This document shows, piece after piece, positions 27,827 to 36,022 of a stretch of DNA of 64,000 nt (its first letter is position 1; each line of letters begins with the position of its first letter). Origin of the DNA: Acidovorax sp. NCPPB 4044 (GTDB lineage Bacteria > Pseudomonadota > Gammaproteobacteria > Burkholderiales > Burkholderiaceae_C); the NCBI RefSeq assembly GCF_028069655.1, contig NZ_JAMCOS010000001.1, positions 2,634,001-2,698,000 on the forward strand. The letters run 5' to 3'. Position numbers and translations under genes: made by a program. The notes under the pieces were generated by a model. The model made no database searches. It was not told where the DNA came from and saw only the letters and a list, made by a program, of their open reading frames with translations.

Positions 27827-29050
27827 ATGGCATCCAGCACCTCCGCCCTCTCCCCCGACTCCTCTGCCTGCGCCGGCCTGTCCACCCCGGTGCTGCTGCT
27901 GATGGCCACGGCCTGCGGGCTGTGCGCCGGCGCGAATTACTTCAACCAGCCGCTGCTGCATTCGATCGCGGTGCAACTGGGCGTGGGCGAGGCCACCGCG
28001 GCGCTCACGGTGACGATCGCACAGGTGTCTTACGCCGCGGGCCTGCTGTTGCTGGTGCCGCTGGGCGACAAGCTGGAGCGCCGCCGCCTGGTGGTGGGCC
28101 TGATGGTGCTGGCGGCCTGCGGGCTTTTCCTGAGCGGGTTCGCCGGCAGCTTCGGCCTGCTGGCCGCGGGCACGCTGATGACGGGGCTCTTCTCCGTGGC
28201 GGCGCAGGTGCTGGTGCCGATGGCGGCCACGCTGGCCGCGCCGGGGCGCAGCGGGCGGGCGGTGGGCCTGGTGATGAGCGGCCTGCTGGTGGGCATCCTG
28301 GCGGCCCGCAGCGTGGCCGGGCTGCTGTCGGGCCTGGGCGGCTGGAGCCTGGTCTACCGCGTGGGCGGCGTCGCCATCCTGGCGGTGGCGCTGGCGCTGT
28401 GGTTCGCGCTGCCGGCGCCGCGCACGCCGAACCCGCCCAGCTACGCGCAGGTGCTGCGGTCGCTGGGCACGCTGGCGGCGCGGCACCCGCGGCTGCGCAG
28501 CCGGGCGCTGCTCGGCGGGCTCTCGTTCGGCTCGGTGAGCGTGCTGTTCTCGACCATGGCGCTCATGCTCGCGGGGCCCTCGCACCAACTGGGCGATGCG
28601 CAGATCGGGCTGGTGGGGCTGGCCGGGGTGGCCGGCGCCCTCATGGCCAACTGGGCCGGCCGGCTCGCGGACCAGGGGCACGAGCAATGGACCACCCGCG
28701 CCTCGGTGGCGCTGCTGCTCGCGAGCTGGGTGGCGCTGTGGCTGGGCGGCGCCAGCCTGCCGTGGTTCCTGGTGGGCGTGCTGGCCATCGACCTGGCGCT
28801 GCAGGGCGTGCACATCAGCAACCAGAACGTGATCTACGCCCTGGCGCCCGAGGCGCGGTCGCGCCTCAACGCGGTGTACATGACCAGTTACTTCACCGGC
28901 GCGGCGCTGGGCTCCGGCCTGGGCTCGGCCGCGTGGCAGCACGGAGGCTGGGGTGCCACCTGCGCGGTGGGCGTGGCAATGGCCGTGGCCAATGGCATGG
29001 CGTCGTGGCACGACGCGCGCCTGGCGAGCAACTCTGCGGCGCAGCATTGA
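27827..29050 (+). CDS. MFS transporter (DHA1-type efflux), SoxR-linked
   Basis: 407 residues with about 12 membrane helices. The segment GANYFNQPLLHSIAVQLGVGEATAALTVTIAQVSYAAGLLLLVPLGDKLERRRLVVG matches the YnfM/NepI-like group of drug/H+ antiporters, including the motif A-like loop GDKLERRR. It lies 71 bp after the RidA-like gene on the same strand, so it is probably the main product of the SoxR-controlled transcript: an exporter of redox-active or toxic compounds. In non-enteric bacteria SoxR commonly regulates transporters directly. Copy 3 of the dispersed element starts 1 bp after its stop codon. Confidence 0.88.
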   Translation: MASSTSALSPDSSACAGLSTPVLLLMATACGLCAGANYFNQPLLHSIAVQLGVGEATAALTVTIAQVSYAAGLLLLVPLGDKLERRRLVVGLMVLAACGLFLSGFAGSFGLLAAGTLMTGLFSVAAQVLVPMAATLAAPGRSGRAVGLVMSGLLVGILAARSVAGLLSGLGGWSLVYRVGGVAILAVALALWFALPAPRTPNPPSYAQVLRSLGTLAARHPRLRSRALLGGLSFGSVSVLFSTMALMLAGPSHQLGDAQIGLVGLAGVAGALMANWAGRLADQGHEQWTTRASVALLLASWVALWLGGASLPWFLVGVLAIDLALQGVHISNQNVIYALAPEARSRLNAVYMTSYFTGAALGSGLGSAAWQHGGWGATCAVGVAMAVANGMASWHDARLASNSAAQH

Positions 29051-29051
29051 G

Positions 29052-29100
29052 TGCTATTAATTAAATAGCAAACTATTCAATGGATCCGGCGGCATGGAGC
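29052..29100 (+). repeat. Dispersed intergenic element, copy 3
   Basis: Palindrome GCTATTAATTAAATAGC followed by AAACTATTCAATGGATCCGG and CGGCATGGAGC. The tail is identical to copy 1 over about 30 bp. It begins immediately after the MFS stop codon and lies 135 bp before the next start codon. Confidence 0.8.
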
Positions 29101-29234
29101 CAAAAACACCGTGCATCAAGTGGCGGTGCGGTCCGACAGGCACCGCCCGGCCGGCGCCGGTGTAATGGGGCGTCCAGGCCCGCACGGCGCGCGGCCGGCC
29201 CCACCCCACCCCCCACAGCGAGGAGGACCGACCC

Positions 29235-29465
29235 ATGCACGAAGAATCAGCCACCATCCACGGCGAAGTGACCTACCGCGAGGGCGACGGCATGCCCATC
29301 CGCATCCCCGAGGGCCCCGTCGAACTCACCCATGCCGACGACAGCGTGACCCTGAGCTGGAAGGAGCACGGCGAGAACGCCGCCGGCCTCGCGGCCATTC
29401 CGCGCGACCAGTTCGAACGCTACGCCAAGGAAGGCAAGATCGTGGTGCAAGGCGAACGCACCTGA
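29235..29465 (+). CDS. Small acidic conserved protein, function unknown
   Basis: 76 residues with no signal or membrane segment. The sequence reads as an all-beta protein (ATIHGEVTYREGDGMPIRIP; VELTHADDSVTLSWKE) with a final helix-strand (PRDQFERYAKEGKIVVQ). It is probably a cytosolic protein of a family restricted to related bacteria; I do not recognise it. AGCGAGGAGGACCGACCC before the ATG is a strong ribosome-binding site. A 16-bp hairpin lies just downstream. Confidence 0.75.
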   Translation: MHEESATIHGEVTYREGDGMPIRIPEGPVELTHADDSVTLSWKEHGENAAGLAAIPRDQFERYAKEGKIVVQGERT

Positions 29466-29501
29466 CCCTGCCCGGCCCTCCGGCAGCCAACCGGCGGTTT
29501 G

Positions 29502-29543
29502 GAGCGGCCAACGAAACTCCGTGAAGCGTTTCGTTGGCCGCTC
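29502..29543. terminator. Bidirectional hairpin terminator
   Basis: GAGCGGCCAACGAAAC (29502-29517) pairs perfectly over 16 bp with GTTTCGTTGGCCGCTC (29528-29543) around a 10-nt loop. It sits exactly between the convergent small gene and the YlqF gene and abuts the latter's stop codon. Confidence 0.75.
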
Positions 29544-30509
29544 TCATGCGCCTTCTTCATCGGAAGACCGGGGCATCGGCCGGCCCTTGCGGCGGGCCTC
29601 CCGCTCGGCCTTTTTCGCGGCCCGCTCCGCTTCCTGCACGTCGGCCGCGGCCTTCCAGGCCTCGAACTCCGGCGGCGTCTCCAGCGTGATGCGGCCCAGC
29701 ACCGCGCCGCGGAAATCCGTCAGCACCAATTCGGCCGCCTTCTGCAGGTTGGCCCGGCCGCCCGACATCACCGCGCCGCGCTTGCGGGCGATCAGCGTCA
29801 GCAACTCGTCGTCGTGCAAGGCGGAGATCGCGGCCGCATCCAGGCCCAGCCGGTAGCGCGCATCCAGGAGCGGCGCGTAGTGCCGCTGCAGGTAGGCCAG
29901 CAGTTCCAGCGCCACCTCTTCCTCGTCATAGGCGTTCTTGCCCACGGCGCCGCTCGCGGCGAGCTTGTAGCCGCTCTCGGGCACCGTGATGCGCGGCCAG
30001 AGCATGCCGGGCGTGTCCCACAGGTAGAAATCGTCGGCCAGCGTGATGCGCTGCTCCAGCTTGGTGATGCCGGCCTCGTCGCCCGTCTTGGCCTGCGTCT
30101 TGCCGGTGAGCGTGTTGATCAGCGTGGATTTGCCCACGTTCGGGATCCCGCAGATCAGCACCCGCATGGGCTTGGCCATGCCGCCGCGCTGGGGCGCGAG
30201 CTGGTGGCAGCCATCGATGAGCCGGCGCGCAGGCGCGGGCTCGGACGCATCCAGCGCAATGGCGCGCGTGTCGGGCCGCGCGTTGTACCAGGCCAGCCAG
30301 TCCGGCGTGCGCTCGGCGTCGGCCGCGTCCTGCTTGTTCAGCACCTTGAGCGTGGGCCGGTGGCCGGTCAGCTCCGACAGCAGCGGGTTGGCGCTGGAGC
30401 CCGGCAGGCGCGCGTCGAGCAGCTCGATCACGACGTCGATGTCCTTGATGCGCTCTCCGATCGCCTTGCGCGTGGAATGCATGTGACCGGGGAACCACTG
30501 GATGGCCAT
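29544..30509 (-). CDS. ylqF: Ribosome biogenesis GTPase YlqF/RbgA
   Basis: 321 residues. It opens MAIQWFPGHMHSTRKAI, the YlqF/RbgA signature, followed by a circularly permuted GTPase: the G4 motif NKQD comes first, then the P-loop GIPNVGKST, then the G3 motif DTPG. A C-terminal helical domain and a Lys/Arg-rich tail (EAERAAKKAEREARRKG) follow, suited to RNA contact. In Bacillus the protein acts in late 50S assembly. The start at 30509 gives the canonical N-terminus. The gene diverges from the small membrane protein gene. Confidence 0.93.
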   Translation of the reverse strand: MAIQWFPGHMHSTRKAIGERIKDIDVVIELLDARLPGSSANPLLSELTGHRPTLKVLNKQDAADAERTPDWLAWYNARPDTRAIALDASEPAPARRLIDGCHQLAPQRGGMAKPMRVLICGIPNVGKSTLINTLTGKTQAKTGDEAGITKLEQRITLADDFYLWDTPGMLWPRITVPESGYKLAASGAVGKNAYDEEEVALELLAYLQRHYAPLLDARYRLGLDAAAISALHDDELLTLIARKRGAVMSGGRANLQKAAELVLTDFRGAVLGRITLETPPEFEAWKAAADVQEAERAAKKAEREARRKGRPMPRSSDEEGA

Positions 30510-30677
30510 GGGAAGGGGGTTCTTTCTGCTGTGCGGGACGGGGCGGCGGGGGCCGGGCCGGCGGCGGGCGGATACGCGATCGCCACAGCCGCCGGCCGCG
30601 AGGGCGCAAGGATAATCGCCTTCCGGCGCGCATCCGCCTCCGCCTCCGCCTCCAGCCGCCCTCGCCTCCTTGCCGCC

Positions 30678-30938
30678 ATGACCCGCCCTCCATCCCCGCC
30701 ACCATCGCCTCCCTCCCTGTCCGCCGCCGAACGCAAGCGGGCCTCCGAGCTGCTGTTCAAGGGCGTGACCTGCGCGCTGATCGGCGCCGTGATCCTGCTC
30801 GCGCCCCACTATGCGCGCTCGCTGGGTGTGCGGGACCTGATGGCGCAGGCGTCCGTGGTGGGGTGGTTCGCCCTGGTGCTCGGCCTGGCGTTCATCGGGC
30901 GCTGGGGCTGGCAGCGCCGGCCGGGCGCCCCGCGGTGA
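30678..30938 (+). CDS. Small two-helix membrane protein
   Basis: 86 residues. Pro/Ser-rich start, then ELLFKGVTCALIGAVILLAPHY and VVGWFALVLGLAFIGRWGW, two membrane helices. The C-terminus is basic. I do not recognise the family; similar short proteins are common in Comamonadaceae. Its stop codon overlaps a GTG that begins the next frame (GTGA), so the two are probably translated together. Confidence 0.65.
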   Translation: MTRPPSPPPSPPSLSAAERKRASELLFKGVTCALIGAVILLAPHYARSLGVRDLMAQASVVGWFALVLGLAFIGRWGWQRRPGAPR

Positions 30939-31165
30939 CCGCGCCGGCCGCGCCACGGGCGCCGATGCGCACCGCCGCGGAGGCGGCGCAGGTGTTCGCC
31001 TTGCTGCAGGCCGAGGCGCAGGCCAGGGGCATCGCCCTGCGCAACCCGCCGCAAGCGCCGACCACCTGCTGCGGGCGCGGCTGCAATGGCTGCGTGTGGG
31101 AGGGCTTCTATGCCGCCGCCTCCGGGTGGTGCGAAGATGCCGACCAGGCGCTGGCGGGCCCCTGA
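30935..31165 (+). CDS. Oxidoreductase-like domain protein
   Basis: 76 residues from a GTG overlapping the upstream stop by four bases. It contains CCGRGCNGCVWEGFY, the signature of the 'oxidoreductase-like' N-terminal family (Pfam Oxidored-like), with four cysteines in a CC-x3-C-x2-C arrangement plausibly binding metal or a cofactor. The rest is helical (EAAQVFALLQAEAQARGI). The function is not established. The GTGA overlap with the membrane protein gene suggests a shared role. Confidence 0.75.
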   Translation: MTAPAAPRAPMRTAAEAAQVFALLQAEAQARGIALRNPPQAPTTCCGRGCNGCVWEGFYAAASGWCEDADQALAGP

Positions 31166-31259
31166 AACGGTGTCCGCCAGGCACCGCCGGGCTCTCCAGC
31201 TCGACAGAAATATCCCCTGTCCTGCAGAGTGGCTCACTGCCGCCCCTTATCCTCCGCGC

Positions 31260-32525
31260 ATGCAAGCCCTCCAACACCGCTCGACCGAGCAGGCAGAACC
31301 CGTCTCCGCTCCCCTGCAGGCGCAGAGCAGGGCAGCACAGGCCCAGTCCTCCCTGCACCGCCTGCGGGCCGTGCGGGCCTCCGGCCTGCTGGACTCGCCG
31401 GCGGAACCCGGCTTCGACAGCCTGACGGCCACGGCGGCCCGCCTGCTGGGCGCGGCCGCGTGCTTCATCTCCATCGTGGACGAGCAGCGCGACTTCTACA
31501 AAAGCCAGTCCGGCTTCCCCGGGCCGCTGGCGGATGCGCGGCAGATGGGCGGGCTCACCTTCTGCCATTTCACGCTGGACCGCGACGAAGCCCTGACCAT
31601 CGCCGACACCCACGCCGATCCGCGGTGGCAGGCCGTGCCCACGGTGCAGAGCATGGGAGTGCGCGCCTACGTGGGGGTGCCGCTCAAGCTCGAGGGGCAG
31701 AACATCGGCAGTTTCTGCGTCATCGATACCGTTCCGCGGGCGTGGACGGCCGATGAGCTGGAGACGATACGGCAGCTGGCCGTGTCCGCCGCCCGCGAAC
31801 TGGATCTGCGCGCCGCGCTGGTGGCCGCACAGCAGGCGGCCGCCATGGCCCGCGGCCAGGCGTTGTCGCGCGAGCGGGTGCTGGCCGTCGTCGCACACGA
31901 CCTGCGCACGCCGCTGCAGGTGCTGCAGCTGAGCGCCACGCGCCTGCAGCGCGGCAGCGAGGGCCCGAACGAGGCCATCATCCAGCGCATGCTCTCGGCC
32001 GTCGGCATCATGGCCACGATGGTCGACGGCCTGCTCAAGCCCGACGACTCCGCATCGACCGTGCAGGCCGTCGCGGTCGCATCGCTGGCGGCCGACGCGG
32101 TGCACATGATGGCGCCCATCGCCGAGAAATGCCGCACCGCGCTGGTGGTCGGCCCGCTGCCCGAGGCCGTGGTGCGCGTGGACTACGGCCAGCTCGTGCG
32201 CGTGCTGGGCAACCTCATCGGCAATTCATTGAAATACTCGCCCGCGGGCAGCACCGTGCGCCTGACCGGGGCCTGCAGCGGCACCGATGCGCACCCGACG
32301 GTCGAGCTGACCGTGACCGACAACGGCGTCGGGATGGGCCCGGAAGAAATCGCCCGTGCGTTCGAGCCCGGCTGGCAGAGCGAGGCCGCCAAGGCGCGCA
32401 ACGACGGCCTGGGGCTGGGCCTGGGCATCGTGAAATCGCTCGTGGAATCGAATGCCGGGCAGGTCCGCATGGAAAGCAGCCCCGGCCTGGGTACCGCGGT
32501 CACCATCGCCCTGCCCCGCGCCTGA
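31260..32525 (+). CDS. GAF-domain sensor histidine kinase
   Basis: 421 residues with no membrane segment. Residues ~35-185 form a GAF domain (ACFISIVDEQRDFYKSQ; FCHFTLDRDEALTIADTHADPRW; YVGVPLKLEGQNIGSFCVID). The HisKA helix VLAVVAHDLRTPLQVLQLS carries the phospho-acceptor His213. The ATPase domain has NLIGNSLKYSPAG (N box), DNGVGMG (G1) and GLGLGLGIVKSLVE (G2). It is therefore a complete soluble kinase, but no response regulator gene adjoins it. The GAF ligand cannot be told from sequence. The first ATG after the previous gene (31260) is the start. Confidence 0.92.
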   Translation: MQALQHRSTEQAEPVSAPLQAQSRAAQAQSSLHRLRAVRASGLLDSPAEPGFDSLTATAARLLGAAACFISIVDEQRDFYKSQSGFPGPLADARQMGGLTFCHFTLDRDEALTIADTHADPRWQAVPTVQSMGVRAYVGVPLKLEGQNIGSFCVIDTVPRAWTADELETIRQLAVSAARELDLRAALVAAQQAAAMARGQALSRERVLAVVAHDLRTPLQVLQLSATRLQRGSEGPNEAIIQRMLSAVGIMATMVDGLLKPDDSASTVQAVAVASLAADAVHMMAPIAEKCRTALVVGPLPEAVVRVDYGQLVRVLGNLIGNSLKYSPAGSTVRLTGACSGTDAHPTVELTVTDNGVGMGPEEIARAFEPGWQSEAAKARNDGLGLGLGIVKSLVESNAGQVRMESSPGLGTAVTIALPRA

Positions 32526-32564
32526 GCGGAACCATCGCGCGCGCCGCGCCTGCCCGCCGGCACT

Positions 32565-33191
32565 TCAGCGGGCAGCCACCATCCGCAGGCCGAGCCCGAT
32601 GAACACCGTGCCGGCGATGCGGTCCAGCCACAGCCCCGCGCGCGGCCGGCGGTTCAGCCAGCCGCCGATGGCCCCCGCGAAATAGCCCAGCAGCCCGAAC
32701 AGCACGGCAGCCTGCAGCGTGAACACCAGCCCCAGCACCCCGAGCTGCAGCCCCACGGCGCCCTGCGAAGGCACCACGAATTGCGGCAGGAACGAGAGAA
32801 AGAACAGCACCACCTTGGGATTGACGGCATTCGCCACCATGCCCTTGGCGAACAGCGTGCGCAGCAGCTGGCCCGGCAGGCCCTGCGCCTCCAGGCGCCC
32901 GCTGCCCGCGTGGCGCAGTGCCTGGATGCCGAGCCAAACGAGGTAGGCGCCGCCCACCCACTTGAGCGCCGTGAAGGCCATCGGTGAGGCCGCGATCATC
33001 GCGCTCACCCCCACCACCGCCAGCACCGTGTGGCTCAGGCACCCCAGCGCGCAGCCGAGCCCGAAAGCGATGCCCCGGGCCCGCCCGCGCGACATGCCCA
33101 TTCCCAGCACCATGAGGTTGTCCGGCCCCGGCGTCGCGGTGATCAGGAGGGCGGCCAGGAGAAAGGAGAGGATCTGGGCGGCGGTCAGCAT
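32565..33191 (-). CDS. LysE/RhtB family amino-acid exporter
   Basis: 208 residues with five to six membrane helices. It begins with the family signature (FLLAALLITATPGPDNLMVLGMGMSRGRARGIAFGLG) and continues with KWVGGAYLVWLGIQALR and NPKVVLFFLSFLPQFV. RhtB-type carriers export amino acids such as threonine, homoserine or leucine. It is close in length to the E. coli members. It diverges from the ThDP-dependent enzyme gene; no LysR partner lies beside it. Confidence 0.92.
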   Translation of the reverse strand: MLTAAQILSFLLAALLITATPGPDNLMVLGMGMSRGRARGIAFGLGCALGCLSHTVLAVVGVSAMIAASPMAFTALKWVGGAYLVWLGIQALRHAGSGRLEAQGLPGQLLRTLFAKGMVANAVNPKVVLFFLSFLPQFVVPSQGAVGLQLGVLGLVFTLQAAVLFGLLGYFAGAIGGWLNRRPRAGLWLDRIAGTVFIGLGLRMVAAR

Positions 33192-33355
33192 CGCACGATG
33201 ATACGGGCGACCCGCGCCGCTCCAGCGCCGCAACTGTCGCGCATCGGAACACGGCACCCTATGCAGCGGCAGCGCACTGGGCGATAGTGGCAGGTGCACC
33301 ACCACGTCCATCGCTGCCTTGCTGCCGCTGCCGCGGCACCGCACCTGCCTGCTCC

Positions 33356-35095
33356 ATGACCGACATGCCCTCCTCACCCTCCGCCTCCCTCCCTGCCAGC
33401 CCCGCTACGGCGCGGCCTGCCCCTGCGCTCCGCACCGGCGGCCAGGTGCTGGTCGACCAGCTCATCCTGCACGGCGTGCGCCAGCTCTTCTGCGTGCCCG
33501 GCGAAAGCTATCTGGCCGTGCTGGACGCGCTGCACGATGCCGACATCGCCGTCACCGTCTGCCGCCAGGAGGGCGGCGCGGCGATGATGGCCGAGGCACA
33601 GGGCAAGCTCACCGGCCAGCCCGGCATCTGCTTCGTCACGCGCGGGCCGGGCGCCACCAACGCCGCGGCGGGCATCCACATCGCACACCAGGATTCGACG
33701 CCGCTCATCGTGTTCGTAGGGCAGGTGGCACGCGGCGCGCTCGGCCGCGAGGCCTTCCAGGAGCTGGACTACCCGGCCGTCTTCGGCACGCTGTGCAAAT
33801 GGGTGGTGCAGGTGGACGACGCGAAGCGCCTGCCCGAACTGGTCTCCCGCGCCTTCCATGCGGCCACCTCCGGCCGGCCGGGGCCCGTGGTCGTGGCACT
33901 GCCCGAAGACATGCTGACCGATGCGGTGCAGGTGGCCGATGCCCTGCCCTACTCCGTGGCCGAGACGCACCCCGGCGCCGACGCGCTGACGGAGCTGGCG
34001 GGGCGGCTCGCAGCCGCCGAGCGGCCGGTAGCCATCCTGGGCGGCAGCCGCTGGTCCGAAGCCGCGGTGCGCGACTTCGCTGCCTTCGCCGAGGCGTGGT
34101 CGCTGCCGGTCTATTGCTCCTTCCGCCGGCAGATGCTGTTTCCGGCCAGCCACGGCAGCTATGGCGGCGACCTGGGGCTGGGCGTGAATCCGAAGATCGT
34201 GGCGCGCATCCGCGCGAGCGACCTGGTCGTGCTGGTGGGGGGCCGGCTGTCGGAGATTCCCTCGCAGGGCTATGGGCTGCTGGACATCCCCGTGCCCGCG
34301 CAACCGCTCGTGCATGTGCATGCCGACGCGGACGAGCTGGGCCGCCTCTACCGCCCCACGCAGGCGATCCATGCCACGCCGCAAGCCTTCGCCGCCGCGC
34401 TGGCCGGCGTGCGGCCCGCCGCCCCGGTACGCCAGACCGGACAGGCCGCCGAGGCCCACGCCGAGTACCTCGCGTGGAGCGATCCGGCGCCCATCCGCAT
34501 TCCCGGACCGCTGCAGATGGGCGAGGTGATGCAGCATCTGCGCGCAGTGCTGCCCGCCGATGCCATCTTCTGCAACGGCGCGGGCAACTTCGCCACCTGG
34601 GTGCACCGCTTCTGGCCGTTCACCGCCTATGCGGGCCAGCTCGCGCCCACCAGCGGATCGATGGGCTATGGCCTGCCGGCGGGCGTGGGCGCCAAGCGGC
34701 TGTGGCCACAGCGCGAGGTGGTGGTTTTCTCGGGCGACGGCGACTTCCTGATGCACGGGCAGGAGTTCGCCACCGCCGTGCAATATGGCCTGCCGCTCAT
34801 CGTCGTGCTGCTGGACAACGCCATGTACGGCACCATCCGCATGCACCAGGAGCGCGAATATCCCGGCCGCGTGAGTGCAACGCAGTTGAAGAACCCGGAT
34901 TTCAAGGCCTACGCCCAGGCTTTCGGCGGGCATGGGGAGCGCGTGGAACGCACGGAAGACTTCGCCCCCGCCCTGGCGCGCGCCCGCGCGAGCGGCCTGC
35001 CCTGCGTGCTGCATTGCCTGCTGGATCCGGAGGCCATCACGCCCACGGGAACCCTCGCCGGAATCCGCGGCGCGGCCCAGGCAGCAGGCCGCTGA
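33356..35095 (+). CDS. Thiamine diphosphate-dependent enzyme (acetolactate synthase-like)
   Basis: 579 residues with three domains. The N-terminal PYR domain contains the catalytic glutamate in VCRQEGGAAMMAEA. The central domain reads PVAILGGSRWSEAAV. The C-terminal PP domain has SGDGDFLMHGQEFATAVQYG...LDNAMYGTIR, the GDG-x(25-30)-N metal/ThDP motif. It belongs to the acetolactate synthase / benzoylformate decarboxylase superfamily, but no small regulatory subunit gene is adjacent, so anabolic acetolactate synthase is less likely than a catabolic or oxo-acid decarboxylase role. The start at 33356 leaves a ~25-residue Pro/Ala leader. The PIP-box gene follows. Confidence 0.85.
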   Translation: MTDMPSSPSASLPASPATARPAPALRTGGQVLVDQLILHGVRQLFCVPGESYLAVLDALHDADIAVTVCRQEGGAAMMAEAQGKLTGQPGICFVTRGPGATNAAAGIHIAHQDSTPLIVFVGQVARGALGREAFQELDYPAVFGTLCKWVVQVDDAKRLPELVSRAFHAATSGRPGPVVVALPEDMLTDAVQVADALPYSVAETHPGADALTELAGRLAAAERPVAILGGSRWSEAAVRDFAAFAEAWSLPVYCSFRRQMLFPASHGSYGGDLGLGVNPKIVARIRASDLVVLVGGRLSEIPSQGYGLLDIPVPAQPLVHVHADADELGRLYRPTQAIHATPQAFAAALAGVRPAAPVRQTGQAAEAHAEYLAWSDPAPIRIPGPLQMGEVMQHLRAVLPADAIFCNGAGNFATWVHRFWPFTAYAGQLAPTSGSMGYGLPAGVGAKRLWPQREVVVFSGDGDFLMHGQEFATAVQYGLPLIVVLLDNAMYGTIRMHQEREYPGRVSATQLKNPDFKAYAQAFGGHGERVERTEDFAPALARARASGLPCVLHCLLDPEAITPTGTLAGIRGAAQAAGR

Positions 35096-35108
35096 TCCGA
35101 CCGCCCAC

Positions 35109-35169
35109 TTCGGCCAGGAGGCCATAGGTTCGGGTGCCCGTCAGCGGCCATGCATGCGGCGCGCACCAT
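35109..35169 (+). promoter_or_regulatory. PIP-box promoter of the frameshifted gene
   Basis: TTCGG (35109-35113), 15 bp, TTCGG (35129-35133), then 30 bp to CACCAT (35164-35169). This is an exact fit to the plant-inducible-promoter rule TTCGB-N15-TTCGB-N30-32-YANNNT recognised by HrpX/HrpB-type AraC activators of type III secretion regulons. The expected transcription start is about 25 bp before the ATG at 35200. Confidence 0.75.
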
Positions 35170-35199
35170 GGGTGCAGGTCATTGCCCACCGCCTGCCCC

Positions 35200-35974
35200 A
35201 TGTCGTTCCACCTCCCCAAGCTCCCGTTCTCGCACATCCGGAATGCTTTCGGCCTGCGTTCCAAGGCGGCGCCGCCTCCCATGCCCAGGCATGGCGCCCG
35301 GGCAGCCCCGGAAGAGGGACGCGCACCACCGCGGCGCACGGCCACCGGGCCCCAGGCGAATGCCAGCGCCCGGGCCACCGACCGGCGCGGCCCCGCTCCC
35401 GGCAGCCCCTTTGCCGGTACGGCCAGTAGCACTCCGCAGCGGACCGCGAACGGCCCGCTGCCCGGCGCCTTCCGACGCGCTGCCGCACCGCCCGAGCCGC
35501 CCACCACACCCGCAGGCAAGCTGCTGAAGGAATTCCAGCTGACCGACCTCGACCGCATGAACGATGCGCAGCTGCAGCGCGTCATCGACTTCCTGGGCGA
35601 CCGCCCCGGCAACGCCGTCCAGGCCCCTCTACCGCAGAACTGGCAACGGCTGCGCAGCAGCTTCAACGACCGCGAAATCAAAGCGCAAGACATCCCAGGT
35701 CCTGGACTTCCTGCTGACCCCCGCGAAGCCGCCCGCGGCCGCTCCCACCAAGCTGGCCGGCATGGCGCAGGCGGATGCGTTGCGGACGCTGCGCGAGCAG
35801 GGCATGTCGGACGAAATGCTTCGCGCGATGAAGAAAGACGTCTTCGATCAGGTCAAGTTCGGCGACCTGGCCAGCGGCAATGCGCTCAACGCGAAATACC
35901 AGGCGCACGTGGCCGACGACTTCACGGAATCGGCCACCCTCAAGAGCTATGCCAGGCTGCTGAAAGGCCTCTAG
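35200..35974 (+). pseudogene. Candidate type III effector gene, frameshifted
   Basis: The frame starting MSFHLPKLPFSHIRNAFGL is convincing to about 35690. It has a Ser/Pro/Arg-rich, disordered N-terminus (typical of secreted effectors) and then LLKEFQLTDLDRMNDAQLQRVIDFLGD. After ~163 codons good coding sequence continues one base later (SQVLDFLLTPAKPPAA ... ENMLRAMKK-like helices ... LKSYARLLKGL) and stops at 35974. The original frame instead becomes Arg/Gly-rich shadow sequence to 36018. One extra base, probably in the CCC at 35694-35696, would explain this; removing it gives a ~257-residue protein. The PIP-box promoter supports effector status. No family is recognised. A sequencing error, a true pseudogene or a naturally disrupted avirulence gene are all possible. 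Confidence 0.6.
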
Positions 35975-36022
35975 GGCCACGCGCAGAAAGGGCGTTGCCG
36001 GGCCGCCCGCCGGCCTAGGGTC

